Shown here: piece by piece, positions 14,323 to 18,566 of the stretch | How the letters are laid out: each line of letters begins with the position of its first letter | How positions within the stretch are numbered: position 1 is the stretch's first letter | Origin: Chloroflexaceae bacterium UBA1466 | GTDB lineage: Bacteria > Chloroflexota > Chloroflexia > Chloroflexales > Chloroflexaceae | Length of the DNA stretch: 18,566 nucleotides | Direction: 5' to 3' | Assembly (NCBI GenBank): GCA_002325605.1 | Contig: DCSM01000058.1 | Span: 12,030 to 30,595, forward strand | Position numbers and translations under genes: made by a program | Notes under the pieces: model-generated | Seen by the model: only the letters and a program-made list of their open reading frames with translations | What the model was told of the DNA's origin: nothing | Databases searched by the model: none

Positions 14323-14365
14323 AAGGAGGGTTAAGGTCGCAGAAGGGACGCGAGGGAAGGGGCGC

Positions 14366-15787
14366 TTAATAGATGATTTGGTCTGCGGGAATATCTTGGA
14401 GACCTTGCCAGGGAGAACGGGCCTCGCCAGCTTGAAGTTGGCGGTCTAAGCGGAGCAGAGCAAGCAGGATCAGCGATAGAAGAAGCAGACTCAAAGAAGT
14501 CCCGTAGACAAAGGTATAGCCTAAAACAACCTTCCCCGTGAATTGTTGAGCAAGGTCACGGGCGAGACCGCCCCCTATCGTCCCTACTCCTTGGGCAATC
14601 GCCTGCATGATCCCCCAAAGGCCCAGGAAGAGACCAGCGTGCCCCATATCGGTAAGGGACATCACAAGGGTGATACTTGCCACGACAAACAAGCCGCGCC
14701 CTAAACCAATTAGCCATACCCCGATGCGGAAGGGGCCGACGAGAGCTTCGTTACTGGTCAGGCTGATGATCAGAAAACCTAGCATCCCTATTAGACAACC
14801 CGCAATGATAAGCCCGACGGGGGAGCGGCCTTGCCAAAGGAGCCACCCAGAGACCGCAATCGCGCAGAGCATTGCAAGGCCCCACAACGCTGTCAGCTGG
14901 GTAGTCTGCGCGATAGGCATGTGAAGGACTTGCCCCCCATAAGGTTCAAGTAAAACGTCATGGGTAGCAAAGCCCGTCGTAGCCACAAAGAGGATGCCAA
15001 ACAAGCTGCGTAAGCTAGGTTGGTGCGCCAGGAGGCGGAGGGATTGCCCAAAGGAGAGCCGCAAGCGGACATCATCGGTATAAGCGACGACCTTCCCATC
15101 GGGGCGGAGCTTCTCCTGATTCAGCAGCGCTAGGAGCGTAAGGCCGATGAAGACGGAGGCTGACCCTTGCATCACTTGGATCAAGCGTAAGTGGTTATAG
15201 CTCTGAAGCAACTGCCCCATGATAAGGGAACTTACAATGGTTCCCAGGACGAGCATAATCCAAAGTACCGCTAAAACGCGCCCGCGTTCCCCAGGAGGGG
15301 TGAGGTCGCTGACCAAAGCTAAGTAGATTGTTTCTACCGTATTGACCCCTATCCCATAAGCGAGGAAGATTAGGGTGCAGATACCCATGGCAAGGGGGAA
15401 AGGTAGCACCCCTTCGCCGCTCAGAAGGATCAGGGAGAAAGGTGCTGTCGCTAGACCGCCATAAGTAAGCATGGCCCCTAAGACTACGTAGGGAGTCCTC
15501 CAGCGACCTTCTATGCGATCCTGGTCGGAGCGGAAGCCAATCATCGCTCGCACGGGGGAGACAAAGTAGTGAATCGAGATGAGGAAACCTACGGCCACCG
15601 CAGGAATACCTACCTCATCAATGAGGACGCGATTGAGGGTTCCCGTGAGGGGGGCCAAGGAGAGGCCCATTCCAAATTGGAAGAGGCCAAGCCGTAAGAC
15701 ATTGAGCCAGATCCGAACCCTGGGGTGGCGGGCCAACCAGGTGGAAGGTAGCTGGAGAAGGGCCTGGAGTTGGGCAATCTTTTTCAT
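14366..15787 (-). CDS. PucC/LhaA family (bacterio)chlorophyll-associated MFS protein
   Basis: This 473-aa protein with about 12 membrane segments belongs to the PucC (BCH2) branch of the major facilitator superfamily. Members assist assembly of light-harvesting complexes, probably by delivering or holding (bacterio)chlorophyll. Family motifs are present: GTLNRVLIDEVGIP (49-62), the segment HYFVSPVRAMIGFRSD (73-88), RTPY (97-100), and NTVETIYLALVSDLTPPGERGR with an acidic and an arginine residue in the second quarter. This is the main evidence for a phototrophic host. The ATG at 15787 lies inside an 18-bp tandem repeat and has only an AG-rich stretch rather than a close Shine-Dalgarno; an in-frame stop 12 codons upstream limits extension. 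It is followed by the ATP-grasp gene on the same strand. Confidence 0.85.
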   Translation of the reverse strand: MKKIAQLQALLQLPSTWLARHPRVRIWLNVLRLGLFQFGMGLSLAPLTGTLNRVLIDEVGIPAVAVGFLISIHYFVSPVRAMIGFRSDQDRIEGRWRTPYVVLGAMLTYGGLATAPFSLILLSGEGVLPFPLAMGICTLIFLAYGIGVNTVETIYLALVSDLTPPGERGRVLAVLWIMLVLGTIVSSLIMGQLLQSYNHLRLIQVMQGSASVFIGLTLLALLNQEKLRPDGKVVAYTDDVRLRLSFGQSLRLLAHQPSLRSLFGILFVATTGFATHDVLLEPYGGQVLHMPIAQTTQLTALWGLAMLCAIAVSGWLLWQGRSPVGLIIAGCLIGMLGFLIISLTSNEALVGPFRIGVWLIGLGRGLFVVASITLVMSLTDMGHAGLFLGLWGIMQAIAQGVGTIGGGLARDLAQQFTGKVVLGYTFVYGTSLSLLLLSLILLALLRLDRQLQAGEARSPWQGLQDIPADQIIY

Positions 15788-15805
15788 TTGGGCAATCTTT
15801 TTCTT
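15770..15805 (-). repeat. 18-bp tandem duplication across the pucC start codon
   Basis: Two adjacent 18-bp copies (15770-15787 and 15788-15805) match at 17 of 18 positions. On the - strand the downstream copy reads ATG AAA AAG ATT GCC CAA and the upstream copy AAG AAA AAG ATT GCC CAA. The only difference therefore falls in the start codon. The gggaag further upstream is pushed to more than 20 nt from the ATG. Confidence 0.9.
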
Positions 15806-15956
15806 AACTTCCCGCTACTTTAAGCGTGATCCCAAGTGAACAGCGCTTAAATTCCTGCTTCAACCTACCCTGCCTTCTTAGAGGGGTTGGATTCAGACGA
15901 ATCTTGTGCGCTCGGTGGATCATGGTATACCAATCAAGAGCTAGAATGTATCTCCT

Positions 15957-16412
15957 TTACAAGGTGACTCGATAAGCGGGATGGTTACGTGGGTGGTCGG
16001 GATTGATAAAGACAGAGCGGTCATTTTTGAGGACTAAGACCTCGAAGATGGTCTGTAAGCGAGTCTCAGTTAGCCCAAAGGCTTTGAGGAACTGGGAGAT
16101 AACTTGCTGCTCCTCGGAGGCCAGATCCCCATCGGCGAGGGCACAGTCTATTAAGCTAGTCAGCAAGCAGAACTTCTGGCCCTCGGTAAGGCAAGGGGTC
16201 GCTTCGGCCAGGAAGGTGGCAAGGGGGATGGTAGAGGCATAATGTTTAGCCTTCTCAAGCAAGGCCCGATTATTCTCGCCGACCTCTATTATTCCATCCT
16301 TTGCTCTGCCGCCCAGCGCTAAGAGCAAATTACCAACCTCTTCATTCGTAATCTTTCCATCGGCTCTCGTAATATAGATCAGCGAGATGACGAAAGCTAG
16401 TTGTGGGTACAT
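15957..16412 (-). CDS. TerB-like (tellurite resistance/DUF533-type) protein
   Basis: This 151-aa all-helical soluble protein carries the TerB-type metal-binding acidic motif twice: RADGKITNEEVGNLL (about 16-30) and LADGDLASEEQQVISQF (about 92-108). TerB-domain proteins occur in tellurite-resistance and phage-defence contexts; the biochemical role is not established. The ATG is preceded by aaggaag with about 8 nt spacing and lies 12 nt after the methyltransferase stop, so it is probably the third gene of the restriction-modification operon. The C-terminal tail (about 130-151) is outside the domain. The following gap (15788-15956) contains a 10-bp palindrome, tggtatacca, at 15923-15932 and no clear promoter for pucC. 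Confidence 0.75.
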   Translation of the reverse strand: MYPQLAFVISLIYITRADGKITNEEVGNLLLALGGRAKDGIIEVGENNRALLEKAKHYASTIPLATFLAEATPCLTEGQKFCLLTSLIDCALADGDLASEEQQVISQFLKAFGLTETRLQTIFEVLVLKNDRSVFINPDHPRNHPAYRVTL

Positions 16413-16424
16413 CGGAGATCTTCC

Positions 16425-17342
16425 TTATTTCCTTAGATTTAGGATGCCAAAAGATTCTTGCTGATATTGAAGCAGTTTATAGGCTACGAACTCAGCTAAT
16501 TTCACGGGGACAGCATTGCCAATCATTTGCTCTAAGTGACTTTTCGGCCCGCTAAAGCTAAAGTGGGCAGGAAAGGTTTGAAGATAGCTTCGTTGTAAGG
16601 TAGTCAAGACTATCGCTTGCTCTGGTAAAGCAGCATCTTGAGGATGGGGCCGATAATTAGGGGGGATAGGGCGATTAACGCCCCGAATAGTTGGGCTAGG
16701 CTCATCAACGCCGTAAATAGCTCGTCGTGCATAAGTTCTTGGATGGCGATAATAGTATTCAAACCCCAAATTATCCCCAAAATACTCACGAACCGTTGTC
16801 GGTCTAGTTGTTAAACCACTTTCCAAAAGCGGTTTCAAGGCATTATCCCGGCCATCTAGCTCCCCAATCACAAACAATCTTTTGCGTTGTTGGGGTACAT
16901 TACACAAAGAAGCTTCTATAATTTGCTCTGTCAGACCATAATGAGCAGCTTTGAAGATTTGTCTAGCGATCTGATAGCGTTTGCTTTTGAGCGTCAAAGC
17001 AACATTCTCCATCACAAAATAGGCAGGCCGCATAGCGCTAACAATTTCTGCAAACGAGACGGTTAAATTGGCTCTGCCTAATTCCTCATTCCGCTTCCCT
17101 GCTTCTGAAAAATCCTGGCACGGTGGCCCACCAATAATGACTTCGGCTTGATAGAGCCTAAGCTGTTCGACGCTCTTTTGCACATCATTCAAATCTAAAG
17201 TGATTGTAGGATGCTTGAAATTGCCCCGATAAACCGTTAAAGCCGTTTCCCAATGGTCAACAGCCGCAACGATTTGAATTCCAGCATTTTGAAACCCCAG
17301 ACTCATTCCCCCGCAACCGCAAAATAAATCTATGCCTCGCAT
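16425..17342 (-). CDS. Type II DNA (cytosine-5) methyltransferase
   Basis: This 305-aa enzyme transfers a methyl group from SAM to C5 of cytosine. Motifs occur in the usual order: I DLFCGCGGMSLGF (5-17), IV GGPPCQDFSEAG with nucleophile C75 (71-82), VI ENV (112-114), VIII QQRKRLFVIG (151-160), a short target-recognition region (about 170-260) with PSPTIRGVNRPIP, and IX/X QMIGNAVPVKLAEFVAY (272-288). Its size fits the small HgiDI/HindV class, so GRCGYC is a reasonable guess for the target, inferred from the partner enzyme only. The ATG begins 2 nt after the endonuclease stop, so translation is probably coupled. Base composition is clearly more AT-rich than neighbouring pucC. Confidence 0.93.
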   Translation of the reverse strand: MRGIDLFCGCGGMSLGFQNAGIQIVAAVDHWETALTVYRGNFKHPTITLDLNDVQKSVEQLRLYQAEVIIGGPPCQDFSEAGKRNEELGRANLTVSFAEIVSAMRPAYFVMENVALTLKSKRYQIARQIFKAAHYGLTEQIIEASLCNVPQQRKRLFVIGELDGRDNALKPLLESGLTTRPTTVREYFGDNLGFEYYYRHPRTYARRAIYGVDEPSPTIRGVNRPIPPNYRPHPQDAALPEQAIVLTTLQRSYLQTFPAHFSFSGPKSHLEQMIGNAVPVKLAEFVAYKLLQYQQESFGILNLRK

Positions 17343-17344
17343 AT

Positions 17345-18397
17345 TTAATTGAAAAGTTCAGCTTGAGTATAGAAAATCAAGGCATCAAATCTTCGTTCAG
17401 GGCTTAATAAGCGTTGTCCACCGCCAAGAATAATCTCTTTGATCTCCTCTTTCTTAATTCTTGGCTTAGACAATTCGGGACATTTCATATAAGGATTTGT
17501 TAATTTACCATTGATTGCAAAAGCCTTATCGTTATTTACTTTGTAAGTCATTAGATCAGTGATTTTCTTGGGATTAAAACGACTCTGGGCCGCAAAATCA
17601 TACAGCATTTTCACGAGCCAAGCGGTTGAACGCATCTGGCGCGAAATAGATTCTAGCGATCTCATGGAATCTAAAAATAATCTCGTGAAAGCGAGATTAC
17701 TCCAGACAAAAAAATCTAAAGCATCATTGTGCAATTGCGGAGTCTTACCAAGAGTCTTCCAAATAGGTTGCAAAATAATTGGTTTTTGATAGGGTAATTG
17801 ATCTAAGGCTATTTGATTAACGACCATGACTAATTCTGAGAATCTTTCTAAAATCTCCTCTGTGTTAGTCCAATCCTTAATCTGCTCCCCCACTGATACA
17901 ATCTCTTTCAAGCGGTCTAACTGCCCAGTTTCCAAACAATTTAGAATTAAACTTAGGGCTAAATAGATAATCGTATCTTGCCTAATAACTATTTCACAGC
18001 CATAATGCTCTTCTTTCAATTCGCAAGTAGAATTGTCAGGCAAGGCGGTAAGCTTAATTTCTAAGCCTCTTAAACAAGTATCTCGCTGTTGGGTTACTAA
18101 GTCAATTCTAGGCAACTTGCCGACTATCAATTTACGGTAGGGAACAAAATCTGCTTCAAAAGCAAAGAAGATTTCAGGAGATTTAGGGGATAAGCCAAAT
18201 GTTTCTGCGACACTGATTTTACTATGAACGATTTGTAGGTTTTCATCGAGGGTTAAATAGACTGGCTCAAAGCCCAGATGATCCATGTAACAAGCCAAGG
18301 CGGTAGGGAAGGTATTATTAAAAGTATTTTTCCCCCAACTTAATTTTTGGGCGAAGTCTTTGTTAGAGTTAGCCAAACCAAATAGACTAGGTTGCAT
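17345..18397 (-). CDS. HindVP/HgiDI-type Type II restriction endonuclease
   Basis: The 350-aa product resembles the HindVP endonuclease family (members recognise GRCGYC). It begins LFGLANSNKDF, then WGKNTFNNTFPTALACYM (21-38), then PRIDLV (96-101) and LEIKLTALPD (112-121). D99, E113 and K115 form a plausible PD-(D/E)xK active site, and YGCEIVIR-DTIIYLALS follows. The frame stays open to 18553, but I place the start at 18397. The family N-terminus begins there, and a good promoter lies inside the longer frame, whose extra 52 residues are encoded by GC-richer DNA and look non-coding. The Shine-Dalgarno is weak (gga, about 10-13 nt upstream). It is the first gene of the endonuclease-methyltransferase-TerB run. 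Confidence 0.85.
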   Translation of the reverse strand: MQPSLFGLANSNKDFAQKLSWGKNTFNNTFPTALACYMDHLGFEPVYLTLDENLQIVHSKISVAETFGLSPKSPEIFFAFEADFVPYRKLIVGKLPRIDLVTQQRDTCLRGLEIKLTALPDNSTCELKEEHYGCEIVIRQDTIIYLALSLILNCLETGQLDRLKEIVSVGEQIKDWTNTEEILERFSELVMVVNQIALDQLPYQKPIILQPIWKTLGKTPQLHNDALDFFVWSNLAFTRLFLDSMRSLESISRQMRSTAWLVKMLYDFAAQSRFNPKKITDLMTYKVNNDKAFAINGKLTNPYMKCPELSKPRIKKEEIKEIILGGGQRLLSPERRFDALIFYTQAELFN

Positions 18398-18445
18398 AGA
18401 TTTAGCATCCAAAAGAGCAGAAAAACTTAGGCCGCGCTGGGCTGC

Positions 18446-18474
18446 ATTGTAACACAAGCGTGGACTGCGTTCAA
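18446..18474 (-). promoter_or_regulatory. Promoter of the restriction-modification operon
   Basis: Reading the - strand, TTGAAC (18474-18469) and TACAAT (18451-18446) are separated by exactly 17 nt, and TGT just before the -10 gives the TGn extension. Transcription would begin near 18439, about 40 nt before the endonuclease ATG at 18397. The promoter lies in GC-richer DNA just outside the AT-rich gene block. Confidence 0.6.
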
Positions 18475-18566
18475 ATGCTCTGAGCCGGAAGGCGGCCCAA
18501 CCCAAACCCACCGCCTGGCCATGCTCAAGCGCAGTGGCTGGCGGCGGGTTCAAGCGAACAAAGCAC

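Noticed and set aside
14223..14365. tnpB or other transposase fragment next to the IS605-like hairpins
   Set aside because: No frame in this gap carries transposase motifs.
18398..18553. 52-residue N-terminal extension of the restriction endonuclease frame
   Set aside because: It contains a good promoter for the operon, has different base composition, and the family N-terminus begins at the internal ATG 18397.

Overview
This window most likely comes from a chromosome of a phototrophic Chloroflexota bacterium of moderate GC. That placement is an inference. It rests on a PucC/LhaA-type (bacterio)chlorophyll-associated membrane protein, on a restriction-modification pair of the HindVP/HgiDI type (HgiDI is from Herpetosiphon), and on the general look of the housekeeping proteins. 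No rRNA, tRNA or CRISPR array was seen.

Region 1 (1-5146, + strand) is a tight housekeeping run: an elongation-type penicillin-binding protein 2, an AI-2E/PerM-family membrane protein, a GNAT acetyltransferase and the GTPase Era. Region 2 (about 5200-6410, + strand) is the most unusual part. Two tandem, diverged copies of one cassette each carry a near-identical 35-36 nt hairpin leader ending at the start codon, a very small hydrophobic protein (46 and 70 aa, neither recognised), and a conserved AT-rich 3' element with a hairpin. A third small membrane protein, of the transporter-suffix type, follows, and the region closes at a 15-bp perfect hairpin between converging genes.

Region 3 (6435-9752, - strand) reads cbiB, cobD, an RNase Z-like metallo-hydrolase and an ATP10-like cysteine-free protein. 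CobD makes aminopropanol phosphate and CbiB attaches it to the corrin ring, so this is a cobalamin operon with two passengers. Cobalamin is needed by the anaerobic BChl cyclase BchE in many anoxygenic phototrophs, which may link it to the pucC gene. Region 4 (9857-12985, + strand) holds priA, which looks leaderless, and def, whose promoter overlaps the priA stop codon.

Region 5 (13015-15787, - strand) has a PucC-family transporter and, downstream, an ATP-grasp protein. The 5' end of the ATP-grasp gene has been tandemly duplicated, so two in-frame starts exist, each with its own Shine-Dalgarno. The start of pucC is also duplicated, by 18 bp, and short IS200/IS605-like hairpin repeats lie between the two genes. 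Region 6 (15957-18566, - strand) is a visibly AT-rich Type II restriction-modification operon in the order endonuclease, m5C methyltransferase, TerB-like protein, driven by a strong-looking promoter inside GC-richer DNA at the window edge. It looks horizontally acquired.
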